DNA of 64,000 bases from Aminobacter ciceronei (GTDB lineage: Bacteria > Pseudomonadota > Alphaproteobacteria > Rhizobiales > Rhizobiaceae): contig NZ_JACJHY010000008.1 of the NCBI RefSeq assembly GCF_014138625.1, forward strand, positions 1 through 64,000, given 5' to 3'. The notes beneath the pieces were generated by a model, which worked only from the letters and a program-made list of their open reading frames with translations, searched no databases and was not told the DNA's origin. A program made the translations under genes and the position numbers. Positions 1 to 8,711 of this stretch are shown piece after piece. The number at the start of each line of letters is the position of its first letter. The first letter of the stretch is position 1.

Positions 1-554
1 ATCACCTCCTCGGCCGCTTCGCTGTCGGTGCCGACGATGATGCGGTCGGGCTTCATGCAGTCGGCAACCGCCGAACCTTCCTTCAAAAACTCCGGATTGG
101 AGACGACGTCGAAGCTTAGCTCCTCCCGGCCTCTCTGTTTCAAGGCCACCGCAATCGTCTCGCGCACCTTGTCGGCGGTGCCGACCGGCACCGTCGACTT
201 GGTCACCACGATCTTGGCACCCGCCATCTCGCGGCCGATGGCATCGGCCACCGACAGCACATATTTGAGGTCGGCCGAGCCGTCCTCGCCCTGCGGCGTG
301 CCGACCGCAATCATCTGGATCGCGCCATGGCGCACGGCCATCGAAGCGTCCGTCGTGAAGACGATACGCCCCGCCGCGTGGTTCTCGCGCACCAGCGCCT
401 CCAGCCCCGGCTCGAAGATCGGGATGAAACCCTGGTTCAGCCGCTCGACCTTGGCCGCATCGACGTCGACACAGACGACATCATGACCGACCTCGGCCAG
501 AACAGCCGCCTGAACAAGACCGACATAGCCAATCCCAAATACCGTGAGGTTCAT
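1..554 (-). CDS. ugd: UDP-glucose 6-dehydrogenase, N-terminal part (cut by left edge)
   Basis: This is the N-terminal 184 residues of a UDP-glucose/GDP-mannose dehydrogenase; the rest lies beyond the left edge. The enzyme oxidises UDP-glucose to UDP-glucuronate with NAD in the cytoplasm, supplying uronic acid for surface polysaccharides. The protein starts [13 protein letters not shown], with the Rossmann GxGYVG motif at residues 7-12. VAVGTP-like and KSTVPVGTA motifs and [11 protein letters not shown] follow, all typical of this family. AGGA lies about 9 nt before the ATG. Its neighbours are exopolysaccharide genes on the same strand, which fits a role in EPS or capsule precursor supply (rhizobial homologues are called rkpK or exo5). 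The substrate could be GDP-mannose, but the motifs favour UDP-glucose. Confidence 0.93.
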   Translation of the reverse strand, partial: MNLTVFGIGYVGLVQAAVLAEVGHDVVCVDVDAAKVERLNQGFIPIFEPGLEALVRENHAAGRIVFTTDASMAVRHGAIQMIAVGTPQGEDGSADLKYVLSVADAIGREMAGAKIVVTKSTVPVGTADKVRETIAVALKQRGREELSFDVVSNPEFLKEGSAVADCMKPDRIIVGTDSEAAEEV

Positions 555-618
555 CCAGTCCGTTCCTGTCTGTTGATGATGTCGAAGCGCGGCTGAACCG
601 CGCCTGGGTATCTGCCCG

Positions 619-1440
619 TCATTTCAGGGTGCACGCGACCGAGCCCTCGAACTGGCAAGCTTCGCCCGGGGCGGTGAAGGCGACGCGATCGACCGCCATG
701 CTCACCGGCTTGCCGGGATCGGTGAACTCGCCCATCCATTCGCGCAGCGTGCCGGTGCCCCACAAGCTGAAGAATATCTTCTGCGGGTTGCTCGGCAGCT
801 GGGTAGGATCGGTCACCTCATGCACCAGCTGGCCGTTGACATACCAGCGCAGCCGCTCCTTCTCCCAGACGAAGGCATAGTCGTTGAAACCCTGGTCGGC
901 GCCGCCGGGCACGTCGACAAGCTTCTCGTCATTGGACTTGCCGCCGACATAGGCGTTGACCTGCACCTTCGAGGGATCCTTGGTCAGGACCTCGAAGTCG
1001 ATCTCGTCATGCGGCTTTTTGTGCACCGGGCCGATATAGGTGAAAAAGGCGGCATTCAGGCCCGAGCCGGTACCTGTCTTCATCCGCGCCTCATAGGTGC
1101 CGTAGCCGAAACGTTCCTTGGTCTGCACCTCGCCGCAGGAATAGTCGCGGTTCTTCAATGGCTTCTTCTCGAAGCTCAGGACCAGATTGCCGTCGGCAAC
1201 CTTGACCTGGTCCTTCGACCAGGTGCAGTTCTGGTGCTTGCCGTTGTTCCAGCCGTCCGAGATGAACCAGCGCGAAGCGGTCAGCGTGTCGAAGGTCTCA
1301 ACGAAGGACTTGCCGGTGGCCTCCTGCGCCACGGCACCACCCGACATACCCAGCAGGCCGGCAAGTGTGACCGACACTGCCAACGCAGCGGTACTGCCGA
1401 GAGGTCGGCACGCGCTGTAGTCCCTAACGTTCGCGTTCAT
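619..1440 (-). CDS. exoK: Secreted GH16 endo-beta-glycanase, ExoK-like
   Basis: A 273-residue secreted glycoside hydrolase of family 16. Members cleave beta-1,3/1,4-glucans; rhizobial ExoK trims nascent succinoglycan outside the cell. The N-terminus is a long signal peptide with a likely cleavage near residue 39 (AVA-QE). The GH16 catalytic signature EIDFE is at residues 146-150, with E146 as nucleophile and E150 as acid/base by family knowledge. Aromatic substrate-binding residues follow, including [12 protein letters not shown] near 192-203. AAGGATGACCT before the ATG is a fair ribosome-binding site. It lies downstream of a GT2 gene and a small unknown gene on the same strand and next to ugd, so it probably acts on the polymer made by this locus. 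The exact substrate is inferred. Confidence 0.88.
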   Translation of the reverse strand: MNANVRDYSACRPLGSTAALAVSVTLAGLLGMSGGAVAQEATGKSFVETFDTLTASRWFISDGWNNGKHQNCTWSKDQVKVADGNLVLSFEKKPLKNRDYSCGEVQTKERFGYGTYEARMKTGTGSGLNAAFFTYIGPVHKKPHDEIDFEVLTKDPSKVQVNAYVGGKSNDEKLVDVPGGADQGFNDYAFVWEKERLRWYVNGQLVHEVTDPTQLPSNPQKIFFSLWGTGTLREWMGEFTDPGKPVSMAVDRVAFTAPGEACQFEGSVACTLK

Positions 1441-1561
1441 AGGTCATCCTTGTGTCTTCGCGCCTCCCGCCCGGAAACCGCATTGCCACACCGGCCGGAG
1501 ATGCCCCCAGCCGGACGAAATCCTCCCATCCTCCCTGATGTCAGGCCCTGTCGCCTCGGGC

Positions 1562-1963
1562 CTAGAACTGGCGCAGGGCCTCCCCTTGCGCCAAACGTGC
1601 CGATGATTCCTCGTCGGTCTCGCGACCTTCATCGGCAAAAATGTCCAGCGAATGACGAAGCCCAGCGACGAAATCCTTTTGCCGTCCGAGCGCCTCGATC
1701 CGTCTCAGACAGGCCTTGAGCGATTCTGTCATCTGGTCCATCTCACGCGCCCGCAGCACGGAAACCGCTGAATTTTCCATGGCTTCGACAAGGAAAGCAG
1801 CATTGGCCGAGACCGCCTCGTAGCGGTTGCGGATGCCGGTTCGTTCCGCCTCGATGCCGGCGGCGAGTTCGTCCAGCGCCCGCGACAGCTGGCCGAAGCG
1901 CGCCTCGTCGGTCTGCCGGTCGCGGTCGGGGCTGCGGGTGCGGAATGCAAAGATCGATGCCAT
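1562..1963 (-). CDS. Small coiled-coil protein of the exopolysaccharide cluster, unknown function
   Basis: A 133-residue soluble protein I do not recognise. It has no signal peptide or membrane segment. It is rich in Arg, Glu and Ala, with a heptad-like pattern through about residues 20-115, so a helical, coiled-coil protein is likely. Two cysteines are not needed for any obvious motif (only C84 stands out, in KACLRRIEAL). The gene starts 5 nt after the GT2 stop codon, so the two are almost certainly cotranscribed and perhaps translationally coupled. Its place between a glycosyltransferase and an ExoK-like glycanase suggests an accessory role in polysaccharide assembly, but that rests on position alone. 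Confidence 0.75.
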   Translation of the reverse strand: MASIFAFRTRSPDRDRQTDEARFGQLSRALDELAAGIEAERTGIRNRYEAVSANAAFLVEAMENSAVSVLRAREMDQMTESLKACLRRIEALGRQKDFVAGLRHSLDIFADEGRETDEESSARLAQGEALRQF

Positions 1964-1968
1964 GCGCC

Positions 1969-2979
1969 CTACCCCGCCTTCGCGGCCGAGCCGGCCATCA
2001 GGTAGCGTGGACGTGCAGCGCCACTTTCCATCGCCGACGGATTGCGACGGCGCAGCAGCTCGAGCTTGTCGAATGCCGCCCCTTTGGTCACGGCCGACAG
2101 GTTCGTCGGCGAGGCGAAGGCAAAGCCCATCGCACCGGAAAGCCCGCCACTGGCCTTGAGATCGAGGAAATGTCGCAGCCGATATTTGTCGCGCACATGC
2201 CGCTCATGGCGGCGCAGGACACGTCGCTGTCCGGCTGTCAGACCGGCAAGCGCCAGAAGATCGAGATCGGCATCGGCCAGCCGCCTCAGGTCCTCGGTAC
2301 GATGCTGGCCGCTCAGCGAATTGGACCGGACCACCGCGCAATAGCCGCAGGAGCGGATCAGCTTGAAGCAGGCACCGAAAGCCAGGGCCCGGGCATAGAG
2401 CGCATAATCCTCGCCGAGGCGCAGCTGCTCGTCATAATGCAGGCCGTGCTCTGTGAGCATGGCGCGCCGCATCACCGGCTTGAGAAAACCCAGCTCGCCG
2501 CGCCGGGCGCCGCGCCGGGAAATGTTGCCGGCGACGAAGCCGACAAGGTCGAGCTCGGTCGGATCGGCTGCGAACTGCTCGATGCTGCCCGACAGCACGT
2601 CGCGCACCGAGGCGTGTTCGGCAAAGACGATGTTGTCGGCGACGAGATCCCAGTCATCGCCGTCCACGAGCTTCGCGAACCGTCCCGGCAGGAAGAAGTC
2701 GTCGGCGTCGAGAATGCTGATCAGCGGCGCCCTGGAGTGGCGTATTGCCATGTTACGGGCAAAGGACGGGCCGCGATTGACGTCGAGCCGCAGCACCAGA
2801 AGCCTGCCGCTGCCGTCATCGGCGGCGCGCGCCACCGCCTCGGTCGCATCGGTCGAAGCGTCGTCCACGACGACCACCTCGGCCACCTCCGGCTCCAGCA
2901 GAGCGGAGGCAATGGCCGTCGTGATCGTTTCGGCTGCGTTGCGCGCAGCAATGATGACACAGACGTCGGTTCCGCTCAC
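1969..2979 (-). CDS. Family 2 glycosyltransferase (ExoO/ExoW-like)
   Basis: A 336-residue GT-A fold glycosyltransferase of family GT2, which transfers a sugar from a nucleotide donor to a lipid-linked oligosaccharide on the cytoplasmic face of the inner membrane. The nucleotide-binding segment VVVVDDASTDAT is near residues 35-47, and the metal-binding DxD-type motif is in ISILDADDFFLPGRF near 88-102. A later GEDYALYARAL segment carries the usual catalytic Asp region. There is no membrane segment. The start is GTG; the nearby ATG is out of frame. It resembles succinoglycan side-chain transferases such as ExoO and ExoW, but I cannot say which sugar it adds. It leads an operon with the small coiled-coil gene and probably the GH16 gene. 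Confidence 0.87.
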   Translation of the reverse strand: MSGTDVCVIIAARNAAETITTAIASALLEPEVAEVVVVDDASTDATEAVARAADDGSGRLLVLRLDVNRGPSFARNMAIRHSRAPLISILDADDFFLPGRFAKLVDGDDWDLVADNIVFAEHASVRDVLSGSIEQFAADPTELDLVGFVAGNISRRGARRGELGFLKPVMRRAMLTEHGLHYDEQLRLGEDYALYARALAFGACFKLIRSCGYCAVVRSNSLSGQHRTEDLRRLADADLDLLALAGLTAGQRRVLRRHERHVRDKYRLRHFLDLKASGGLSGAMGFAFASPTNLSAVTKGAAFDKLELLRRRNPSAMESGAARPRYLMAGSAAKAG

Positions 2980-3280
2980 GTCGGTTGCCTTTCGTCATAG
3001 CCCGCCGACGCAAGAGCTATATTGCACCTGCTAACAAGGGAACCCCAACTTTTGTTACGGCGATTCACGGGAGGCGCTACGGGCACCGGCAACCGCCATC
3101 GGCAAGCCGCGGCTTTCCAAGGGCTGCAGGCAGCTTCGTCCGATCACATATGACGGTTTCATCACACCGAGACCGCCAAGGCCGCCTTCGGATTGGCAGC
3201 GTCGCGTCTTGCTTACATATACGGGCAGGACGGCAGCGATTCTGCCGGAACAGGCGGCCGCTCACGCCGATCTTGTCGGT
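2980..3280. other. Intergenic region between GT2 and exoX, no gene seen
   Basis: About 300 bases lie between the GT2 start and the exoX stop codon. The reading frames crossing it have arginine- and serine-rich composition and no plausible ribosome-binding site, so I call no gene. It must hold the GT2 promoter on the minus strand; the segment around 3027-3060 is the most AT-rich part. No clear palindrome or T-tailed terminator was found. Confidence 0.5.
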
Positions 3281-3550
3281 CTAGTGAGCGCTGCCTTTCG
3301 GGGTCAGGTCGTCGGCTGGAACAGTGGCGGTACCTTCAGCCGCGGTCTTCGACTTGCCGGTTTCCACCGGTTTCGGCCCGGCGCGCGCCACCATTGCCAG
3401 CACGACGAGAAAGTATCCGACCTGAAGAACAACCGCGCATATCACCGCGCGCAGCAAGATCGTGCCCCAGCCGGCAGCATCCATGTAGGACCACAACGCC
3501 ACGACAGCGATGACCATCGCCATGCCGAACACGAATTTGGGTAAAGTCAT
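3281..3550 (-). CDS. exoX: Exopolysaccharide production repressor, ExoX/SyrA type membrane protein
   Basis: An 89-residue small inner-membrane protein. It begins MTLPKFVFGMAMVI and has two hydrophobic segments at about residues 5-24 and 32-55, followed by a polar, Thr/Pro-rich cytoplasmic or periplasmic tail. This length and the pattern AVICAVVLQVGYFLVVL match the ExoX/SyrA (PsiA-like) family. These proteins lower exopolysaccharide output post-translationally, probably by acting on the ExoY sugar transferase. Here it is divergent from exoYFQ across a 613-bp AT-rich region, close to the S. meliloti arrangement in which exoX neighbours exoY. The regulatory effect is known for the family and inferred here. 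No strong ribosome-binding site is visible. Confidence 0.8.
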   Translation of the reverse strand: MTLPKFVFGMAMVIAVVALWSYMDAAGWGTILLRAVICAVVLQVGYFLVVLAMVARAGPKPVETGKSKTAAEGTATVPADDLTPKGSAH

Positions 3551-4163
3551 GTCAGCTGATCGTCAGGCCGGAGGCATCGGCACTGATTTCGTCGCCATGT
3601 TGCTTGCAACTCCCCTTGCCCTGAAAGCTTCCGCCCGTGTCCGTTCCTTCGTTTTATTTTGATGCCGGCGCGGCCCCAGCCGGTCGGCGCGAAGAACGTC
3701 ATTCCACTATATTGACCCGCCCAACTGTCAGCAAGCGGAGCCTCTTGGAGAGCGAGTCTAGACGGCAAAGATGAATGCTGCATTGCACCGTCCGGCGATG
3801 CCCCAAGTCGAAACGATTTTTGCCTTTGATGGCGTTATTTCAGAAATTTCTGCGATATCAGCCGCCTGTAACAATATGCTCGTATCTCTTGACGCACTTT
3901 GTTCGACTAAACAGCAGCATGACGAAGATATAATTCCAGGCATTTCCACCTGATGGACTGGATTGATTCTGCATACGCATTAATCTTGAGGACACAAAAC
4001 TGTCGCAATGGACTCTTTTTGTGCAGGCCATGCACGGTTCTTGGACATCTACTGGCGCAAATATTTCACGCGTCAAAAAAACGTGTGTTGCGGCGCAGCA
4101 TACCAATCCTATCCTGACACGGGGCGATTCTGGGGCGATTTATCGACCAATTGGAGTTGCAGC
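3551..4163. promoter_or_regulatory. Long AT-rich exoX-exoY intergenic region
   Basis: This 613-base gap separates the divergent exoX and exoY starts and is clearly richer in A and T than its surroundings, especially from 3770 to 4100. The short frames in it have no ribosome-binding site and no recognisable product, so it is best read as a control region for exopolysaccharide synthesis with a long leader for exoYFQ. I could not identify a convincing sigma-70 pair or a clear operator. An open frame extends exoY upstream to 4008, but its composition is unlike protein-coding sequence here. Confidence 0.5.
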
Positions 4164-4838
4164 ATGAGGGATCTAGCCAAGTCGAGCAGCTTGGAGTTTC
4201 CACATATGGCCGCCGACCTTCCTCCGCTCGGTGGCGTGGCCAAGCGCGGATTCGACATCGTCGGTGCCGGTCTCGGCATCGTCGCGCTGAGCCCGTTGTT
4301 CCTGCTCATCGCACTACTGGTGAAAGTCTCCGACGGCGGCTCGGTCTTCTACGGCCATCGCCGCATCGGCCGCGGCGGCCGTATCTTCCAGTGCCTCAAG
4401 TTTCGCACCATGGTTCGAGACGGCGATGCAGTTCTGGCCGCTCATCTGCGCAACGATCCTGAGGCGCGGGCCGAGTGGGAGGCAACGCGCAAACTCAAGG
4501 ACGATCCGCGCGTGACCCGCGTCGGCACCGTGCTGCGCAAGCTCAGCCTCGACGAGCTGCCGCAGATCATCAACATCCTGCTCGGCGACATGAGCATCGT
4601 CGGCCCGCGCCCGGTGGTCCGCGACGAGCTCGAATACTACGGCAAGGCCGTCGTCTTCTACCTCAAGTCCCGGCCGGGTCTCACAGGACTGTGGCAGGTC
4701 AGCGGCCGCAACGACGTCTCTTACGACAGCCGCGTGGCCTTCGATCGTCACTATGTCGAGAACTGGTCGCTCGTCGAAGATATCCGCATCATCCTGAAGA
4801 CGGTTCCGGCCGTCTGCATGTCGCGCGGCAGCTACTGA
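4164..4838 (+). CDS. exoY: Undecaprenyl-phosphate galactose phosphotransferase ExoY
   Basis: A 224-residue polyprenyl-phosphate hexose-1-phosphate transferase (bacterial sugar transferase family). It starts exopolysaccharide repeat-unit assembly by moving galactose-1-P from UDP-galactose to undecaprenyl phosphate at the inner membrane. One hydrophobic segment lies at about residues 30-55 ([20 protein letters not shown]). The family motifs [26 protein letters not shown] and [13 protein letters not shown] are all present, with the catalytic Asp-Glu in SLDELPQ. I chose ATG 4164 because GGAG lies 7 nt upstream and the resulting length matches S. meliloti ExoY (226 aa). A longer open frame from 4008 has no ribosome-binding site. 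exoF and exoQ follow on the same strand. Confidence 0.94.
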   Translation: MRDLAKSSSLEFPHMAADLPPLGGVAKRGFDIVGAGLGIVALSPLFLLIALLVKVSDGGSVFYGHRRIGRGGRIFQCLKFRTMVRDGDAVLAAHLRNDPEARAEWEATRKLKDDPRVTRVGTVLRKLSLDELPQIINILLGDMSIVGPRPVVRDELEYYGKAVVFYLKSRPGLTGLWQVSGRNDVSYDSRVAFDRHYVENWSLVEDIRIILKTVPAVCMSRGSY

Positions 4839-4927
4839 TCCTGCCGCAATCGGGCTGCGCCGGCGCGCGCGGCCACTCCCAGCCGCGCATCCCCGGAGAT
4901 GTCGCGGCACAGGAATGGACGATACCG

Positions 4928-6178
4928 TTGAACACCATCAGCACTCCCAAGCGCGCAAAGCGCCTGCTCGGCATGGGCGCCGCGCTCTGTCTTGCCCTCG
5001 CTTTCGCGACAACCCTGGCCGCAGCCGAGGACTACAAGCTCGGCACCCAGGACAAGCTGACAATCCGCGTCGTCGAATGGCAGACCGTCGAAGGCGCCTT
5101 CCGCGACTGGTCCTCGGTCAGCGGCGACTACACGGTCGGCCCCTCCGGCAAGCTGTCGCTGCCGTTCGTCGGTGAGACCGAAGCCGCGGGCAAGACGACG
5201 GCCGAGATCGCCGAGACCATCGGCAAGACCCTGCAGGACAAGTTCGGCCTGTCCGATCGCCCCGAGGCTTCGGTCGAGGTCGCGCAGTTTCGCCCGTTCT
5301 ACATCTCCGGCGACATCCAGAGCCCCGGTCAATATGCCTATGCGCCCGACCTCACCGTGCTCAAGGCGGTCAGCATCGCCGGCGGCATGCGTCGCGGCGC
5401 CGACGGCGCCCGCACCGAGCGCGACCTCATCAACGCCGAAGGCAGCCACGCCGTGCTGTCCGACGAGCAGCTCCGCCTGATTGTGACGCAGGCGCGCATC
5501 GACGCCGAACTCACCGGCAAGACCGAATTCGCCGCCCCAAAGGACATCGCCTCCTTGCCTGGGGTGGACGGCATGGTCGCCAACGAGACCGCCATCATGG
5601 CCTCGCGCCAGAAGAAGCTCACGCTCCGGCTGCAGGCGCTCGACAACCTCAAGGGCCTGCTCGAAAGCGAGATCGTCTCGCTCGGCCAGAAGGCCGAGAC
5701 GCAGAAACGCCAGGTCGAACTCGCCAGAAAGGAACTCAGCGGCATCGACACGCTGGCGCAGAAGGGGCTCGTCGTGAACACACGCGTGCTGTCGACCGAA
5801 CGTTCGATCGCCGAGATGGAAGGCAAGATCCTCGACCTCGAGACCGCCACGCTGCGTGCCAAGCAGGACGTCAGCAAGGCCGAGCAGGAAGCGATCGATC
5901 TCAGGAACAACGCCGAATCCGAACTCGCCGTCGAGCGCCAGAAGACTGTCGGCGAGCTCAATGCGGTGACGCTCAAGCTCGGCATGCAGAAGGGACTGAT
6001 CGCCGAAGCCGGCGGCACGGCGTCCGCGGCAGCCGGCATCGAGCAGCCGACGTCCTTTGTCCTCGTCCGCAAGGGCAGCGATGGCAAGAGCAAGGAAATC
6101 ACGGCTGCCGAGGACACGTCCATCCTGCCCGGCGACGTGATCAAGGTCGTGCGGTCGGGTAGCCCGCTCGTCCAGTAG
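4928..6178 (+). CDS. exoF: Polysaccharide export/polymerisation protein ExoF, TTG start
   Basis: A 416-residue periplasmic/outer-membrane polysaccharide biosynthesis-export (PES/SLBB) protein. A signal peptide occupies residues 1-35 (lysine/arginine-rich start, then GAALCLALAFATTLAAAEDY). The mature part opens with the PES motif YKLGTQDKLTIRVVEW and GDYTVGPSGKLSLPFVG, then an SLBB repeat around FYISGDIQSPGQYAYAPDLTVLKAVSIAGG. A long coiled coil runs from about residue 215 to 340, and a short beta-rich tail ends at SGSPLVQ. I chose TTG 4928 because it gives a full signal peptide and the length of S. meliloti ExoF (421 aa); the first in-frame ATG, 4973, would cut into the signal. ExoF is needed early in succinoglycan assembly with ExoY. 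Confidence 0.9.
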   Translation: MNTISTPKRAKRLLGMGAALCLALAFATTLAAAEDYKLGTQDKLTIRVVEWQTVEGAFRDWSSVSGDYTVGPSGKLSLPFVGETEAAGKTTAEIAETIGKTLQDKFGLSDRPEASVEVAQFRPFYISGDIQSPGQYAYAPDLTVLKAVSIAGGMRRGADGARTERDLINAEGSHAVLSDEQLRLIVTQARIDAELTGKTEFAAPKDIASLPGVDGMVANETAIMASRQKKLTLRLQALDNLKGLLESEIVSLGQKAETQKRQVELARKELSGIDTLAQKGLVVNTRVLSTERSIAEMEGKILDLETATLRAKQDVSKAEQEAIDLRNNAESELAVERQKTVGELNAVTLKLGMQKGLIAEAGGTASAAAGIEQPTSFVLVRKGSDGKSKEITAAEDTSILPGDVIKVVRSGSPLVQ

Positions 6179-6196
6179 TTGATCGGGTCAGACGCG

Positions 6197-7492
6197 ATGC
6201 GGATCAGCAAGTCGTCACTGGTCGAACCCGGCCGCAACACGCTCTACGGCGCGTTCGCGGTCGCCGTCTCGTTCTTCGTCTTCGCCTATTCCTTCCGCAT
6301 CGGCCAGATCTCGATCCTGATGTATTACGCGGTGTGGCTGCCGCTGGTGCTGGTCGACTACCGTTTCACGCTCGGCCGCCTTGCCCGGTCGCCGCAACTC
6401 CTGGCCTTCGCGTTCTTGGCATGCCTGTCCTATTTTTGGTCAGACGCGCCTGACGTCACCTTGCGCGCAGCCCTCCAGTACCTCACACATGTCGTCTGCG
6501 CCGTTATCGCCGCCCGTGTCATCGATGCGCGCACCTTGTGCATCGGCGCCATCGCAGGCATCGCCGTCATTCTCGGTTATTCGATGCTGCAGGGCGGCTA
6601 TGTCTACGACGCGCTCGACGGCAGCTACAGCTTCGTCGGCGCCTTCGGCTCCAAGAACCAGCTCGGCTTCTACGCCTCGCTGGGCGTGCTGCTGGGCTGC
6701 TATTTCGCGCTGTTCCTGACCCGCAGCCGCATCGCTCGCCTCCTTGCGCTCGGCGTCGTCGCCCTTTCGGCCGCGTCGCTGGTGCTGTCGCAATCGGCGA
6801 CATCGATGCTCGCCACGCCCGCGGCCATAGCCATGGTCGTCGCCATCGCCGGACTGGAGGCATTCTCGCCGATACATCGCCGGATCTTCTTCGCCGCCGG
6901 CCTCGCGCTTGCCGGCACGGCAGTGCTGGCCGCCCTCAATTTCGGCGCGGCCGACATGGTGCTCGGCGCCTTCGGCAAGGATTCGACGCTGACTGGCCGC
7001 ACCTATCTCTGGCAGCAGGGCATCGATGCGGCGGCCAACACGCCGCTGCTCGGCGTCGGCTATGCCGCCTACTGGGTGCAGGGCTTTTCCGAGGCCGAGC
7101 GGCTGTGGAACGAGTTCTACATCCCCGCCCGCACCGGCTTCCACTTCCACAACACCTATATCGAGACGCTGGTAGAAACAGGCTATGTTGGCGCGGTCAT
7201 GATCGTGCTGCCGCTGCTCGCCATCCTCAGGCTCTGCATCGCGCGCCTTTTGTCCGACGGCGACTGGACCGAAGCCCTGCTGCAGACCGGCCTGCTCGCG
7301 CTCTTGGTCATTCGCTCGTTCTTCGAGGTGGATATCCTCCAGCCCTACGTCATCGGCTCGTTCCTGCTCTACTACTGCTGGGCCCGCGCCAAGGAGCCGG
7401 CGGCGCTGCGACGGCCCGCTTCGGCAGCGGACTGGCGCCCGCCGTCGCCTTCGATGCCGTCGAACGGCATCGGTCCAGGCATCCAGGCGTAA
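6197..7492 (+). CDS. exoQ: Exopolysaccharide polymerase ExoQ (Wzy/O-antigen ligase fold)
   Basis: A 431-residue polytopic inner-membrane protein with roughly ten to twelve hydrophobic segments. It carries the Wzy_C/O-antigen ligase region: TGRTYLWQQGIDAAANTPLLGVGYAAYW near residues 261-288, then FHFHNTYIETLVETGYVG near 314-331, where RxxLW and FHxHN-type residues are characteristic. ExoQ links repeat units into high-molecular-weight polymer in the periplasm. The exoF stop is 18 nt before the chosen ATG; an alternative TTG at 6179 abuts exoF directly and would add six residues. The last 30 residues are Pro/Arg-rich and cytoplasmic. Operon with exoY and exoF is strongly suggested by spacing. 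Confidence 0.88.
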   Translation: MRISKSSLVEPGRNTLYGAFAVAVSFFVFAYSFRIGQISILMYYAVWLPLVLVDYRFTLGRLARSPQLLAFAFLACLSYFWSDAPDVTLRAALQYLTHVVCAVIAARVIDARTLCIGAIAGIAVILGYSMLQGGYVYDALDGSYSFVGAFGSKNQLGFYASLGVLLGCYFALFLTRSRIARLLALGVVALSAASLVLSQSATSMLATPAAIAMVVAIAGLEAFSPIHRRIFFAAGLALAGTAVLAALNFGAADMVLGAFGKDSTLTGRTYLWQQGIDAAANTPLLGVGYAAYWVQGFSEAERLWNEFYIPARTGFHFHNTYIETLVETGYVGAVMIVLPLLAILRLCIARLLSDGDWTEALLQTGLLALLVIRSFFEVDILQPYVIGSFLLYYCWARAKEPAALRRPASAADWRPPSPSMPSNGIGPGIQA

Positions 7493-7594
7493 CGCAGCCT
7501 GCCCGCACCAGCCTTCTGTCAAATCCTGGTCGACGTCATGGAACTGTCGGTCGTTTCGGGAATTGAATCAGCTGATATCGCTGGAGCCGACATC

Positions 7595-7744
7595 ATGCCG
7601 ACACCACTTCAACCGCAACGCCCCGAAAAAGGCGAACAGCGCATAGAACTTTATTTCGTCGCGGCCACGATGCTGGCGATGGCAACAACGATGCTCCACA
7701 CCAACGCCACTGCTTTTGTCCTGGTGCTGCATCTGTTGCAGTGA
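7595..7744 (+). CDS. Candidate 49-residue single-pass membrane protein
   Basis: A short open frame, not matched to any family I know. The N-terminus is polar and charged (MPTPLQPQRPEKGEQRIELY), then a hydrophobic stretch covers residues 20-49 (FVAATMLAMATTM...FVLVLHLLQ), so a single-pass tail-anchored protein is possible. GGAG sits 8 nt before the ATG, a good ribosome-binding site. It lies 102 bases after exoQ, on the same strand and 121 bases before a second tiny candidate with an even better ribosome-binding site. Against it: short length and no homologue recognised, so this could be chance. Confidence 0.4.
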   Translation: MPTPLQPQRPEKGEQRIELYFVAATMLAMATTMLHTNATAFVLVLHLLQ

Positions 7745-7865
7745 CCAGCGTCCCCAGTTGTCGGCGTCCAGGCACCGAACCGGCCTTGCAATGCAACTGC
7801 CGCCCAACAGGCAGTATCGGCGGACGCGGTCGTTGCGTGGCACGCCCTGATCTCAGGAGTCATCG

Positions 7866-7943
7866 ATGGATTGGACAGACTGGTTCTATCTTGCCGTGGT
7901 GTTCGGGGCGTCGAGCGCAGTGCTGTGGATGATGGGCGCCTGA
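7866..7943 (+). CDS. Candidate 25-residue membrane microprotein
   Basis: A 26-codon frame encoding MDWTDWFYLAVVFGASSAVL plus WMMGA. The product is one hydrophobic helix preceded by a Trp/Asp-rich start, a layout shared by many small membrane proteins that bind larger complexes. AGGAG at 7855-7859 lies 6 nt before the ATG, an optimal ribosome-binding site that is hard to explain otherwise in this intergenic stretch. Nothing can be said about function. It lies between exoQ and a secreted-protein gene on the same strand. Confidence 0.45.
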   Translation: MDWTDWFYLAVVFGASSAVLWMMGA

Positions 7944-8091
7944 TCGGCGACACCCGGCTTTACTCTCTGCCAGCACCTGCCGTCCGACGTCACCCGAAAC
8001 GGCATTTTCGCGGAACCGAAACCGGCCCGGTCGGTTTGTCACCTGGGCGGCGGCCAGAAATTTGAGAGGCCAGGAATTCGAGAGGAAAGAG

Positions 8092-8523
8092 ATGAAACAT
8101 GCACATGCTATCGCGATCCTGATCGCGTCGGCAACGCTGGCGGTACCCGCCGCCGCCGAGGACGCCGCCAAGCCGGCTGCGCAGCTGGATAGGTCCACGA
8201 CGGCCAGTACCGGCGCAATGGCCGATCTCGCAACCGTCATGTCGGCCATCGAAGCCAGCCGGAGCACTGCAACCGCGATCCAGGCCATGACGACCGTCGG
8301 CAGCGTCCGTGTCGTCAAGGTTTCCGACATCGTCAGCCCCGGCGACAAGCAGGCACTGGACAAGGCCGTGTCGGACAACGAGGCCGATATCACCGGCGTG
8401 CAGGCCGCGATCATGGCCAACAGCGCGCTGAAAAAGCAGATCGACGCCAACACGGTCGACACCTCGGCCATCTTGGCCGCCAGAATCGCCGAAGATGGCG
8501 CGGTGACGGTCTTCGTCAGGTAG
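8092..8523 (+). CDS. Secreted hypothetical protein
   Basis: A 143-residue protein with an N-terminal signal peptide (MKHAHAIAILIASATLAVPAAAED, cleavage expected near residue 22). The mature part is small, rich in Ala, Ser, Thr and Asp, without cysteine or aromatic residues, and looks like a compact alpha-beta periplasmic protein; SVRVVKVSDIVSPGDKQALDKAV resembles small rhizobial exported proteins of unknown role. GAGGAAAGAG directly before the ATG is a strong ribosome-binding site and rejects an upstream in-frame ATG at 8062. I do not recognise the family. Expression as a monocistronic unit is likely. Confidence 0.7.
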   Translation: MKHAHAIAILIASATLAVPAAAEDAAKPAAQLDRSTTASTGAMADLATVMSAIEASRSTATAIQAMTTVGSVRVVKVSDIVSPGDKQALDKAVSDNEADITGVQAAIMANSALKKQIDANTVDTSAILAARIAEDGAVTVFVR

Positions 8524-8711
8524 CAAAGCTGGCCGGGACCATGCGGCGTTGGCCCGGTGGCGTGATGTGCCGGGCCACGCTGGCCAGCCGACCCGGAAAA
8601 TCTTGATCCAGCTGATTTTGTCCGCCCGCCCGTCCGCAAACTGCGCTATGCAGCGCGTGTCGGCTGGCGCGATCCGGACCGGCGCCGCAACAGGTGCATT
8701 CGCCCGCCCCG

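Noticed and set aside
3771-3953. 60-residue plus-strand frame upstream of exoY
   Set aside because: No ribosome-binding site, no family, and it lies in an AT-rich control region.
4008-4163. N-terminal extension of ExoY
   Set aside because: Cys/Trp-rich and without ribosome-binding site; ATG 4164 has a good site and gives the usual length.
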